NCBI GenBank assembly: GCA_014607495.2
Contig: CP053166.1
Coordinates: 10,372,455 to 10,436,454, forward strand
Source of the DNA: Carposina sasakii
Lineage: Eukaryota > Arthropoda > Insecta > Lepidoptera > Carposinidae
Direction: 5' to 3'
Length of the DNA stretch: 64,000 nucleotides
Part shown: positions 45,786-56,780 of the stretch, piece after piece
How the letters are laid out: the number at the start of each line of letters is the position of its first letter
How positions within the stretch are numbered: position 1 is the first letter of the stretch
Position numbers and translations under genes: made by a program
The notes under the pieces: model-generated
Told to the model about the DNA's origin: nothing
The model's input: only the letters and a program-made list of their open reading frames with translations
Database searches by the model: none

Positions 45786-46065
45786 CAGTAGCTTTTTAGG
45801 ACATAGACTTAAGATCATAAGATTTTCATTATTTGCCAGTGACTATTCCGGAATAACCATCGGTCGCAAGTTACAAAATCAGGGGGCGGTTTTTAAATAT
45901 AAGCCGCCTGATTCGTTAGGTTTAACTAAAATTTCCGAGAAATGCCTCTGGATGAGAGTTTACTAAAATTTTCAGAGTTATCTGGAATATAAAGTACTGA
46001 ATTTTTTAACGTCCCGGGTAGTCGGCAAACAACATTTTTTATTTTAAAATATTAAACATATAGAC

Positions 46066-46492
46066 CAGAAGCGGCTTCTGATATTTTTTTTATGGAGGTT
46101 CACATTTTTTTATGTGTGTGTGTGTGTGTGTGAATTAAAGACAACCATATAGCGTATACGCTAATTAATGTGAGCGGCGCTCCAGATAAGGCTAATTTTT
46201 CATACGAAATCTTCTTTTCACGCGCCGGCCTATGTCGGTATGTCTCTTTCGCACTCATTGAATACAGTACTAGGAATCGTACCAAATTTCGTATCATTGG
46301 AGCGCGATCGCTAGAGCTCCACTTGATACATATGATTACAACTTACTTGAGACGAACGCGTAGACACTATTGTATAAACAAACATAGTAGAATTAAAAGA
46401 TAGTTATAAATATAGAGAAATATAGATTGCCTATGTAATCTTCGTGGGTGGGAGTACACTGCACCAGTGCTCCTTAGGACAAGCCGCCAGTG
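46066..46492. mobile_element. hAT-type non-autonomous element, shorter copy, 8-bp TSD
   Basis: Same family as 30984-31559 (shared agacaaccatat, attggagcgcgatc, acttacttgagacgaacgcg, tgtaatcttcgtgggtggga). Ends cagaagcggctt and aagccgccagtg. Perfect 8-bp TSD atatagac (46058-46065, 46493-46500). It lacks about 150 bp of the longer copy and carries a (TG)n run at 46112-46130. Confidence 0.94.
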
Positions 46493-46606
46493 ATATAGAC
46501 ACAACTGTATTTTCAAATCGCAAAAGAACTACTTGATCATAAAAGAACCACGGTTCTATACTAGCTATGCTAAAAGCTAGTATAGAGGCGTGATTTTATC
46601 TTATGT

Positions 46607-46906
46607 CTTCGTCTTCGCAGTCCACTGCTGGACGTAGGCCTCCCCCAGGGCACGCCACAAGGCTACTGCCATAGGGGGGTTTTGCCTATAGTCACCACGC
46701 TAGGCAGGCGGGTTGGCGACCGTAATATTAGTATCTAAAACCTTTGAAATCGTAAACAAACACGTTTTACTAACATATGATTTTCGGACTATGCTGTCAG
46801 CACGGGAGGCGCTGCTGTCCACCTCTCGAAAACCCAAAATCGCCTCGTACGATACCCACGGGCAGGCAGGGGTGGTACAAACTCTACTCTGCCGGCACCA
46901 CGCGGC
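46607..46906 (-). mobile_element. T1 SINE with 11-bp TSD and internal insertion
   Basis: Minus-oriented T1 flanked by ttatcttatgt at 46596-46606 and 46907-46917. About 55 bp of foreign sequence (near 46724-46778, starting taatattagtatctaaaacc) interrupts the ggttggtgaccgcag region. Confidence 0.9.
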
Positions 46907-46959
46907 TTATCTTATGTATGTATGTATGTTTTAATATAATAGCCTAAAATAGTGCAATA

Positions 46960-47017
46960 GTTTCAACATTCCCGAAAGGAAAATGGTGGAGTCATTTTCC
47001 TTTCGGGAATGGTGAAA
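46960..47017. repeat. Strong hairpin, 19-bp perfect arms
   Basis: cattcccgaaaggaaaatg (46967-46985) and its exact reverse complement (46993-47011) around the 7-bp loop gtggagt. The arms extend outward to about 25 bp with one mismatch (gtttcaa against ggtgaaac). No T-run or gene nearby. Confidence 0.92.
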
Positions 47018-47394
47018 CCTTTTTACGTAGCACCCATTTTTATCCAATGTGGCGTTTAGAATGCTTACCTTAATTTAGGATCATTTTTCTTTTCACAAAA
47101 GAGGTTATTTTCAAAGGAAATTCTATATTCCTGAGACGTCTCCGAATCAAATTTCTAAGGGCGACCCCGAAGGTAAACTAACAAAAATATTTTTATTTCA
47201 TCAAGACGATGGGTAGGGAGAACCGCTATGGCTTTTGCACTTAAGGGGATATCACGTAGACGCAAAGTTACTGGGAAGTACGGGTATGAGTATTGAATGA
47301 TAAGGAAATTAAATTTCAGTACATACAGGTTCAGATTCTGGAGTAATTTTACTGTTCCTATTTTTGGTATCTCGATTATTCTGTTCCAAATGTG

Positions 47395-47450
47395 ACTAGA
47401 CGTGGCTGTAAGATTTACTTCTTGATCCTGCAGCTTTAGATGCTCTTAGG
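47395..47450 (-). repeat. R4 fragment
   Basis: gactagacgtggctgtaaga, then tgatcctgcagctttagatg. Confidence 0.5.
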
Positions 47451-47619
47451 GAATAGGATTTGATTGTATGTTTGCATTGAATAAGTTCCGAAAATACTTC
47501 ACCGAATTAAACAACTGTTCACCATAGAATACCAGATTACGTACACTTGATGAACAAAGGCTACTGTTTATATAAAAACAGTGCGGTTACATTACTTTAG
47601 ACTGAACATATCCATATGT

Positions 47620-47780
47620 ATGTTCCCGAAACGGGGTAGCCAGGACTGCATGATCGTAAAGGAGATACCACAGCTGGAACTGAACGTAGGAGGGCAGGTC
47701 GGTTGTCTATGAAAGTTACATAACAGAATACCACAGTATAGCCAGGACGGACCAATGTCATCGCTAATTTTAGTAAATGG
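47620..47780 (+). repeat. R4 interspersed repeat, partial
   Basis: tgttcccgaaacggggtagc, caggactgcatgatcgtaaa and ggagataccacagctggaac match the R4 start. Confidence 0.7.
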
Positions 47781-48214
47781 AAACAATTAATTGCACAGAA
47801 ACTTTTCCATTGTTTTATTATGAAATCTCCTTATCATTTTCGCCTCCATGTTTATAGAAGATTAAAGTGCACTTAAGTTTTATGACCTCTCATTTTATAA
47901 GATTTTCTTGTATATCACGGAGATATTTTTTTTGTATAGCAATGAAGTGGAAGATTTTATATCTGGAAATTTCTTTTACAGCTAGTATGAGTTGTGGATT
48001 TTTCGTGTACAAATCTCTTATTTATGTATCTCTCCTCCAGAACCAACTTCTTCCTTGGTCCTTAAACTTAAATAAATGGCTATGTTACGTTGCTATAATG
48101 CATTGACTTCAATTTTATTATATTTATTGATATCGTGGCACCTAGCAATGTAAAATAGTAATCAAATATTATAATTTATAGGGAACCATTATTATCACCC
48201 TTTCGTCGCTTTAA

Positions 48215-48465
48215 TCCTACTATAATATTATAAAGGCGAAAGTTTGTAAGTATGGATGGATGGATGGATGTTTGTTACTCTTTCATGTAAAAACCGCTGG
48301 AGCAATTTTAACAAAATTTGGTATGGAGTTAGCTGACACCCTGGATTAACACATAGGCTACTTGTTATCCCGGGAAAATGTTTTTATCCCGGATAATTTC
48401 GACATTTTGTTTTTTTCTGCAGTCCACGCGAGCGAAGTCGCGGGCGACCACTACATAGTATTATA
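48215..48465 (-). repeat. R6 repeat, short full copy
   Basis: Read on the plus strand it runs from ataatattataaaggcgaaa through aaaaaccgctggagcaattt and gctgacaccctggattaaca to agtcgcgggcgaccactaca, the standard pair of R6 edges. A (TGGA)n run lies at 48256-48271. Confidence 0.85.
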
Positions 48466-49640
48466 TATATAAGCATTTCAAGGAAAAGAAACCATCTTCC
48501 GAATCGTTCATTCGTGCCCCAGAAAGATTAATTACAAAGAACCGAATCATAGACTGTCTGTTTCAATTAAAATTTGAGCCGAAAAATAACAAAAAATAAT
48601 TTTACATTCTATTGGAATGTAATTTTTTTTTCTCTTGTTAATTAATACTCGGCGTGGGCAAGTTTTTAATTATCGCCTATATTTTTTGGATGTTACAATT
48701 TTAAGGTTTATTAATTATTAACTTTTCATTCAAGAGAGTCGATTCTTTTTGGATTATTATGCAAGGTTTTTTATTACTACAGTGGTTTTTGCATTTCAAT
48801 TTAACAATGCGATTAATTTTATACAGCCGGTAATATTAGAGTAACAAGGGGAAAATAATTATTTTACACAAAAGTGGATATACAATTATTATATTAACTA
48901 GCGGCCGCTCACGATTTGGCCCGCGTAAACTTTAGTGGTTTTACTATAAAAGAAATTAAATTATCTTGCCAAAAGTTAAATAACGGCGTATAATTTAAAC
49001 AGTGTCTAACTAAAGACGTGGTTTTGTAATAATGCCAATAGTCATGACCGAAAATATCATCCAAGCAGTCTTCTAAGGTCAGTGGTACAGACTGAGCATA
49101 TTTAGCAATTAATTACCTATACAAATTATCTTCTATGAGAGATACGAGTATAAATTGTTTATTTTAAAAATTGACAATAATATTTCTCCCGTTTATTCAT
49201 TCCGACTGCAAGTCATTCTTAAATCATTCATAACAGAAATCACAAATACAATAACTCTGCCCAAGTTATGAATTTTACGTGATTTTACCTCAAAATGAGA
49301 GGGATTACGAAGGTGGCTTTTCTGAATATTTTTATTAAAATTTCAGGCGCCTTAAGTGTCATTCGGAGTATGAACGTCCCCTTTATTGCAGATTGTAAAA
49401 ACTACGGGCATAATAAGATTAATATTGAAGAAAAATTTGGTAGGCCCGCATCGTAAAGTTGTCTATTCGATCTTTTGTATGCTTTGCCATAAAAGTTTTA
49501 TGGTTTTAGAAGAAAATATTTTGTATTATGGCTTGATGTGTAGTAAAAAACATGATGTTAGAGGAGTTTTGGGATGTTGGATGTTCAATGATTCAAAAAT
49601 TTCACCTACAGTTTGAAGCACTCATTATAGACTTACCTAT
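48466..49640. other. No gene recognised
   Basis: AT-rich apart from the R6 edge at 48896. The short frame at 49386-49616 has no recognised content. Confidence 0.4.
48896..48945 (+). repeat. R6 edge fragment
   Basis: taactagcggccgctcacga then tttggcccgcgtaaacttta is the R6 left edge only. Confidence 0.6.
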
Positions 49641-49641
49641 A

Positions 49642-49890
49642 CAGGGTGTAACAAAAAGGGTATGTTAAGCGAGAAGCTACGTTAATAGCCCACTGTAAAG
49701 AACCTATCCACAAAATTTGAGACTCGAAATCACATGTTTATTTTTCCAGATAGAATGGAGAATTTTTTAATATATCAGGAATTTTCATACAATCTTGAAA
49801 AATAAACATGTGATTTCGAGTCTCAAATTTTGTGGATAGGTTCTCTACAGTGGGCTAATTACGTAGCTTTTCGCTTTTTGTTACACCCTG
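49642..49890. mobile_element. M2 palindromic MITE, full length
   Basis: Ends cagggtgtaacaaaaag and ctttttgttacaccctg, TA-flanked. The two halves are reverse complements for about 110 bp each (the segment tccacaaaatttgagactcg recurs inverted at about 49830), so the element can fold into one long hairpin with a loop of about 35 bp. No coding potential. Confidence 0.93.
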
Positions 49891-50035
49891 TATACTCTTG
49901 TAGAACGATTTTTTAAAGTGGTAGAGAGACGGCGCTATAAGTAGCTTATGTTTCTCGCTTTCAAAATGGAAATAATCTTACTATAAAAGTTCACACTTTC
50001 TTATATAAGTATATTTTTTATAAATAATATCTGCT

Positions 50036-50250
50036 TCTCTTCCCGGGTATACTGTACAAGTCAGTAGAGGGGCAAGAGGGTCTTGGTGTTTTGTAGGCGA
50101 CGGGCTGACTACCTGTCACTACTAACCGAACTTGTACATCTCAGCTATATCCTCAAAATTGGTCAGAAGTGGCACCATGTGGTCCTATCGGCCCTCGGTG
50201 CTCTGCCTACCCCGTAAGGCGTGATTATATGTATGTATGTATGTTCCATT
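50036..50250 (+). repeat. R5 repeat, best copy
   Basis: From ttcccgggtatactgtacaa through cactactaaccgaacttgta and agaagtggcaccatgtggtc to ctaccccgtaaggcgtgatt and (ATGT)n. Confidence 0.82.
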
Positions 50251-50329
50251 ATGAAAAGCAATATTTTTTTCTGACCTTTGTTACAAATAGGTGAAAGGTT
50301 TGAAATAAACATAGTATGAGATAATTCCT

Positions 50330-50385
50330 AAGTCCCTTAGTCGACTATTACGACATGCACGGGAGGAGATGCAGCCTAGTGAAGG
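50330..50385 (+). repeat. R4 fragment
   Basis: cccttagtcgactattacga then catgcacgggaggagatgca and gcctagtgaaggc match the far R4 end. Confidence 0.6.
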
Positions 50386-50736
50386 CACGACTATATTCAC
50401 GATTGTATTCTAGTGAATGAGATGACTATAAGTAGAAATCTCTGATTTTAATACAAAGTCATCATTATGATGTACACATTATAATATTGAAGGTGGATAC
50501 TTATTCTAAGCAAAGGATTCTAAATACTCCTAATATTCCTGCTTAAAGTAGTCAAATGCAAACTCAAATCCTAATCGAAAACAAATCTATTTCGTTTCTA
50601 AGCAAATGTTGCTACGAGTATGACGTTCTAGAATGCTTGTGTGTGTAAGTCGAGTTGAACCAGAGTCCAACGTATTGATTTCCATGAAATAATACACACC
50701 TGTCGGAATTATGTAGGTACTTGTATTCCCCTATTC

Positions 50737-50866
50737 GGTCACCAACCCGCCTACCCAGCGTGATAACTATGGGCAAATACCCCCATGGCAGTCTTGTGGC
50801 ATGCCCTGGGGGAGGCCTACGTCCAGCAGTGGACTGCAATAGGCTGATGATGATGATGATGATGAT
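50737..50866 (+). mobile_element. T1 SINE, 5'-truncated, (GAT)n tail
   Basis: Starts ggtcaccaacccgcctaccc, passes through the RTE-like tail and ends in about six GAT units. Truncated at almost the same internal point as the 5146 copy. Confidence 0.88.
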
Positions 50867-50897
50867 TCTCCTATTATGCTTTATGTATTGGTACATA

Positions 50898-51239
50898 CAG
50901 GATGTTTTTTTGTGGCCACCTTTAACGAAGGGTACGTATTCTATACATGAAATTAAGTGCGTTAAGCCTGCTGGGACTAATTTTAAGCTTGATCGTGCAC
51001 TGAAAGTTATAGTGTCCTAGTGTTTATCGTTAATACACAGGATATTATTATTATGAAAAAATCCTGCTACGCGCGTCTATGTGCATTTATGCAGAAAAAC
51101 GCAGTCTATTTACTCAACTTTAGACCCTAATATTTTGGAAACCAGACACTTCCCAGGTATGCTTCCATGGAGAAAAATGATCGTGATGATGAGGAGATTC
51201 CGTAGTTTTCGGAAACGTTGACGACCAAAAATCAACCTG
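50898..51239 (+). mobile_element. M1 MITE
   Basis: Full copy, CAGGATGTTTTTTTGTGG to gaccaaaaatcaacctg, TA-flanked. Lies about 30 bp after a T1 copy. Confidence 0.9.
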
Positions 51240-51639
51240 TATATAGGTATACAATCTCAGATGCATTATGCGTTAAGCCTGCTACTAATAAGCCGCACTG
51301 AAAGTTATATCCTCGTTAAACACATCAGGTTATATATGACTTTTGACAGCAAACTATATGGAATATCTGTCAAATTGAAGGAGTATGTATACCTAGTTTA
51401 AAGCTTTTTATACGTAAGGCCCTGACACTATTGTTGTGAGACTTGGCTTTTTTTTGAAAGATTTTTTTACTAAGCGGACTATTTATTTGTATTTGGTCTT
51501 TTGTTTTTTGATATTTTTAAATTAAAAAGCTGAAGGACATAGAACCATTTCTTTTATAACATGTAAATATTTTCAAGCGCCCTATTAAAGTTATAGCTTA
51601 AGAGCAGTCGACTGAAAACCGAAAAACACTGGTCTCCAT

Positions 51640-51715
51640 CACAATTGTGTTTTCAATCATGAGTCGTCAGATTTGAGGGTCCGCAGTAGGTGTAAAATCC
51701 GGTGTAAGGCGAGTA
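51640..51715 (+). repeat. F49-like fragment
   Basis: tcatgagtcgtcagatttga then gggtccgcagtaggtgtaaa resembles the F49 core. Diverged. Confidence 0.45.
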
Positions 51716-51823
51716 CCAATTGTGCCTATGTCAAAATTAAAAAAAGTTGTAACATTGTTTCGTCAGTAATATCAGCAACGTTCCTCCCTAAAACATGCAT
51801 ACATACATACATACAGTCTACAC

Positions 51824-52119
51824 CATGGGTGGCCAACTGGTCGATCGCGTATATTAGTTCAATCGATCGTGGCAAAGCAAAAAAAATACGTGGAACAGAC
51901 TGCGCAACCACTGCGCGCTGTGTTGTGAATTTATTTAAAGGTTTTTTTTAATAAAAAAAAATACTATAAAATTATTAATAAAGAAATTGAAAAAAATCCT
52001 CACCTAGTTGTGTAGGTACTGAATTATGCCGTTTCATTTTTAAGTTTGTAATTGGTAGATCGCACAGGGTGCCGTCAGTGAACAGTAGATCTTGGGTCTA
52101 ACCAAGTTGGCCACCCCTG
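51824..52119. mobile_element. hAT-type non-autonomous element, second family
   Basis: Ends CATGGGTGGCCAACTGG and CCAAGTTGGCCACCCCTG are inverted repeats. Perfect 8-bp TSD gtctacac (51816-51823, 52120-52127). Contains tggtcgatcgcg and gtagatcgcacaggg. An S3 tail is nested at 51964-52012. No coding frame. Confidence 0.93.
51964..52012 (-). mobile_element. S3 solo 3' tail, inside a hAT MITE
   Basis: Minus-strand match to the S3 3' end (ttcaatttctttattaataa and flank), inserted within the hAT-type element at 51824-52119. Confidence 0.65.
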
Positions 52120-52127
52120 GTCTACAC

Positions 52128-52490
52128 AATATAGTGACGCCGTTATTGGGCAGAAGTGTGCAATTTACACACCTACATATTACCAGTTAGCATTACTAAT
52201 TTAGATGTCACATGGTTTAGATATGTCAATAACAATTCTCAAGGCCTATGTTATGTTTTGTTTACGGACAAAGGCACGCTTGTTTATGCCAGACGTGTAG
52301 GGGATGAGGGATAGGACAAGTGCGCCTTAGGGGATGAAACTAGGGGTAGTGAGTGTTGTCATAAGGGTAGCGGGTACATGGGTCGGTTTGGAGTGCTTTT
52401 TTAAGGCTACGGCTGTGATTTTACTGTTTAGTAAGAGCCTGTTTTGACGAGTTGGTAATCCTAGTTGTAGATCAGTGGTCGATTGCTTGG
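52128..52490. other. G-rich unassigned stretch
   Basis: 52290-52420 is unusually purine/G-rich on the plus strand (taggggatgagggataggac, ggggatgaaactaggggtag). No frame or repeat match. Confidence 0.4.
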
Positions 52491-52491
52491 T

Positions 52492-52562
52492 ACCCCTTGA
52501 TACAAGACCATAGGGATCTAATTATGGGACTAGGTCAATGTGTTGGAAAGTTGGTGATTATT
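52492..52562 (+). mobile_element. S1 SINE 3' fragment
   Basis: Only the last 70 bp or so of S1: taccccttgatacaagacca, then gggactaggtcaatgtgttg. Diverged. Confidence 0.7.
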
Positions 52563-52611
52563 ATAAATTGAACTTATATGTTAAGATCGACTCAAACTTA
52601 TACGTTTTATA

Positions 52612-52989
52612 CAGGATGTTTTTTCGTTGCCACCCTTAACGAAGGGTACGTACTCCATAGATCAAATAAAGTAAGATTATGCCAAAAAAATGCTGAAAAC
52701 GATGTAAATTTTTTTTGATTATTTTTTTAATTACTTGATCAGTCGAAATTTTTAGTGTCCGTGTTTACGCTAGTTTTATCATTGACAGATATTAATTATA
52801 TCTCGTGAAAAAATGTTACTACGTTCATCTATGTGCATTATCCAGAAAAACGCAGTCTATTTACTTAACTTTGGACCCTGATATCTTGGGAACCAGGCAC
52901 TTCCCAGGTTTGCTTCCATGGAAAAAATTATCGTGATGATGAGGAGATTCCTTAGTTTTCGGTAACGTTGACGACCAAAAATCACCCTG
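52612..52989 (+). mobile_element. M1 MITE
   Basis: Full copy, CAGGATGTTTTTTCGTTG to caaaaatcaccctg, TA on both sides (52610-52611 and 52990-52991). Confidence 0.92.
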
Positions 52990-53377
52990 TATTACGTTTT
53001 AAAAAAACTATTATATATTAACGCGGGCATATAAGTACATTTCAATTGATCTTAATGATATTAATTTCAGAATTTTCTTCACGTTTACTCGTAATATAAA
53101 AAGAAGTGACATTCACTTGTGCGAACTGCCTAATATAATGCTTACTGAAATTGTATATTTTATCCGTAATAAGCACTGAAAATAATCTATAAGGCTATAT
53201 CTAAATTATTTTTTGATTTTCTTCCTATCCTGTTCCCATTCACTTGGGGTCTGCACAATATATATTTCGATATGTTAGTTTATATATTCTAAAATTTTCA
53301 TTTTTCATTATAGTAAAATAGAAGAGTTGACAACAGTCAGGTAACCAAATCCTTGACAATATTACTTTCGAAAGAAA

Positions 53378-53437
53378 CCATATTGCGCCGAGAATGCTTC
53401 AAATTTTAAATCTTACAGCATTCTCGACGCAATATGG
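53378..53437. repeat. Hairpin, 21-bp arms with one mismatch
   Basis: ccatattgcgccgagaatgc (arm 53378-53398) against agcattctcgacgcaatatg (arm 53417-53437), loop 18 bp. The motif gaaaccatattgc also occurs at 27568. Confidence 0.88.
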
Positions 53438-53689
53438 TTAAATAATAGGATACAAGCAAAAAGTTGATGATACATATTTCAAAAGCTTTCCAAATTCATT
53501 TATCTTCAATAAATCCGATCAGGATTGTTTCAAATGAAACTATATTTAGTGGAGCGGATAATAAAATTTATATACCACCCTCAAAGACAGAGAAAGTTGC
53601 TCATTCGAATGAAACAAATCAATCAGTCGATGGGTTTCATCCTATTCATAGAGAAAACTGTAGAAGGAGATGCGATGTTGTGATGCGAC

Positions 53690-53905
53690 AATCCTGTGCT
53701 GATGTACGGCTTCACAAAATCAGCTGCATCTCCTTCCATGCTTATCGTAAGAGTTAAACACTCAGTGGCATTCTCAGATGATAAGCTGTCAACTTGTCAA
53801 TGATCTTTTACATCTGTCACTGCTATTCTGAACGTGCCTGTTGGATCTCCTTCTGACCTTCAGTTCCAGATAACCATTTTTTTAGAAATACAGTCGCTTG
53901 TAAAC
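53690..53905 (-). repeat. R4 interspersed repeat
   Basis: ggcttcacaaaatcagctgc, atctccttccatgcttatcg, tctcagatgataagctgtca, then aacgtgcctgttggatctcc and a degraded edge. Confidence 0.75.
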
Positions 53906-54089
53906 GTATGTCTGGTACCTGCTGCTTATCATCCGGGTAAGTGCGACTCTGTGTTCTCTGAATAAAATGTTATTCGAACGCGCGAAAATTAAGGCTTGCT
54001 ATTGGAGCAATCGTGTTGGTGACGAACCTCATTCGATTCGATCGGGAAATTATTCTATTCTATTTTTATATGTATATTATATTAGGTTC

Positions 54090-54305
54090 AGGCACAGGAC
54101 CAACGGTTTTACGTGCTTTCCGAGGCACGAGCTAAGCCTGATCTCTCTCCGGTCGTGTCGGCTTTCCATCCCATCGGACTATGAGAGTAACGGAATAGAG
54201 AGTGCATCTGTATTTGCGCACTCACTTGTACACTATAATATCTCCTGCGTACCTGGCCAATCTCCGTAGAGATTGGTCGCCTTGGCCGAAATTCAGTCGG
54301 AGATC
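54090..54305 (+). mobile_element. S2 SINE with a 5' inversion
   Basis: 54090-54136 is S2 body in reverse complement (ggttttacgtgctttccgag). 54137-54305 continues S2 in forward orientation from the adjacent position (cctgatctctctccggtcgt onward). A 5' end inverted in place is the usual signature of twin priming in LINE-driven retrotransposition (inference). The head is missing. Confidence 0.82.
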
Positions 54306-54650
54306 ATCATCATAATATTAGGTTATAAACTTTGTCAAAGGCCCCAGAAGATTCCCTTATTTTACTTGCGACATCTATTCTTCTGCGATTTCTATTTCGA
54401 AATAACCCTTTCCTCTAAACATCTCCTCCGTGGTAAACATCTCCTCCGTGGTACGTAGCATCGTTACGAAAAGAAAATTATTTATAGTCCAATAGTTCAT
54501 ATGCCTAGCTACCATGTAATTAAATGTAGGAAAATTACCCGTTTCACCGAATATGTCAAGTTGATTGATATTTGTAAAAGGCAAAGGGGCAGAATATGTC
54601 TGAAACGGAATTATAAATATTACTAGTCACCTGTATAAAAGTAAACCTGA

Positions 54651-54766
54651 GGGGTAAGCACGGACCTCTCGATAGTCCGTAACGCTAGCGTCAAACTGTC
54701 AATTCCCATAGATTTTGCTAGCGAGTCGCTAGCGTTACGCCGCGTAAAAAGGTTCGTGCTTACCCC
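54651..54766 (+). mobile_element. M3 palindromic MITE, best copy
   Basis: Ends ggggtaagcacggacctctc and ggttcgtgcttacccc pair over the first 15-16 bp. Inner arms cgtaacgctagcg and cgctagcgttacg also pair, with a mismatched internal loop between them. Confidence 0.92.
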
Positions 54767-55404
54767 ACTGTACTGTACAAGTGTAAATATGAAACGAAAA
54801 CTTAATATATAATGAAGCTGCTTTTTATTGTGAAAGACACAGATAAAGTTGCAAATAAAGAAACAAATATGGATAAGGGGAAGTTAAAGCTATTATTATA
54901 CACAAAATCACACGAGAAATCTTTTAAGAAATGTCCTAATATGTCGATTTTTCGACTACTAGGCGACCATTAGTTAAACTTAGACCCGATTATTCCAGTG
55001 GTCAGCTAGCCAATCTGAAGTGGTCGAAAGGCGACCATATTACAGTTTCTAGTGTGATGTGTGTAAAAAATAGCTTTAATCTCTCATTACCCACATTAAT
55101 TATAACTAGGCCACAGTTAGAAACACTTTAAAAGTCCAAGAAACCTTCTAATCCAGGCCAATCATTTCTAGATTTTCCAGTCGATACGTTTGCAGCTTGT
55201 ATCGATCACACACACATCTTTATAAATATTAATGCGCCAGTGTTCCCACACATAAATATTTATGGGATCGTTAAACGCAGAACTCCTGTATAATGTATAC
55301 CGTGTTTGGGCGAAATTAATGCATGGTGATGTGATTTTCCGGTATAAGTTTAGATTCTTTTATAAGCTTAGTTCCATACATTATTTGAATATACAAGTTT
55401 TTGT

Positions 55405-55605
55405 ATTAATGCGGGGCTTCACTAGAATACTAGCTGCATCTCGACTAAGGAACTCGGGCATTCTCTTAGGCGATAAGCGAGCAACTTGTTACCAATCATT
55501 AACATCTATCCCCGCTCTGCCAGACGTGGCTGTGGGATGTCCCTTATGATTCTGCAGTTCTAGCTACCCTATTTCGGGAACACTACTCGTATGTATATAT
55601 GTATG
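55405..55605 (-). repeat. R4 interspersed repeat
   Basis: atgcggggcttcactagaat, tctcttaggcgataagcgag, gacgtggctgtgggatgtcc, attctgcagttctagctacc, then an ATGT-rich edge. Confidence 0.78.
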
Positions 55606-55720
55606 ACTATATATGATTTTTTTTTATTTAATAAATGACATATCACAATGAGTCTCATGTCATGACTTATGGCAAGATCGCAGATATACATAGGTAGAAG
55701 ACCACGGTAAATTAACTATA

Positions 55721-56076
55721 CAGGGTGTTTTTTTGTGGCCACCATTAACGAAGGGTACGTACTCTATACATCAAATAAAGTAAGTTTATGCCAAAAAAAA
55801 ATGTTAAAAATTTTAATTACTTGATCTGGCGAAATTTATAGTATCTAATGTTTATGCTGTTTAGTATGTTTTTTTATAGACAGATATTAATTATTTCTCG
55901 TGAAAAAATCTTGCTACACGCGTCTATGTGCATTTATGCAGAAAAACGCGGTCTATTTACTCAACTTTGGACCCTAATATTTTGGAAACCAGGCACTTCC
56001 CAGGTATGCTTCCATGGAGAAAAGTGATCGTGATGATGAGGAGATTCGGGAACGCTGACGACCAAAAATCACCCTG
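55721..56076 (+). mobile_element. M1 MITE
   Basis: Full copy with ends CAGGGTGTTTTTTTGTGG and caaaaatcaccctg between TA dinucleotides. A small deletion removes the ccgtagttttc motif near the right end. Confidence 0.92.
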
Positions 56077-56544
56077 TATTATGGTTATACTAACACTTAT
56101 CAACTCTTTCGTGTATTATAATGGTTCTATGTAGTCATCTTTGTTCTTTTATACAGGGCGTACATTTTTTAAATTTCTAACGAGAAATTCATTAAAAATA
56201 TCATTTTCTTTTTATTTCAAGCACCTAGGTTGCTGAAATCTTATTTTTAATGTGCATACCAGGATACGTATACTCTTCAATGATTCTTTTAATTCTTTTT
56301 CGTGCACCATTCGTAAGCTGAAAGTTGCTTAGAAACTTTACTTTCTCTTTTTGTGCAAAGAAGCTAAAGAATTCTACAACCACCGTATGAGCAAATGAAT
56401 GCAAAAGCTTTTTTTATTATTTTTATAATGCTCTCATTTTTAAAGAATAAGTACTTAGAGCAAGTTTTTAGTTAATGTACGAGTAAATTTTATTTCACTT
56501 GGAAATTTTTGGGAGATTTGTATCTTGACCATGATTGCCTGCGC

Positions 56545-56780
56545 TGATGTTTGGTGCTTCACTGGAATGCATCAGCTGTATCTCCTTTCGTGCATATCGT
56601 AAAAGTGGCATAAAAGGAATTTAGGGATGTTATCTTAGGCGATAAGTTAGAAACTAGTTTCTGATCTTTTACGTCCTGTCCTTTAACTATGTCTGTAGCT
56701 GCAGGATTTCCGTCGTGAAGTTTTTCTGTCCACCCATTTTTGGAAACAAAGCCGTGTGATGAATATATATGTATGTCTGT
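56545..56780 (-). repeat. R4 interspersed repeat
   Basis: ggtgcttcactggaatgcat, cagctgtatctcctttcgtg, tatcttaggcgataagttag, then cccatttttggaaacaaagc and an ATGT-rich edge. Confidence 0.75.

Noticed and set aside
50721..50866. Peptide ending GGLRPAVDCNRL plus a Met run
   Set aside because: This is the translated RTE/T1 tail followed by the GAT microsatellite, repeated at several loci. Not a protein.
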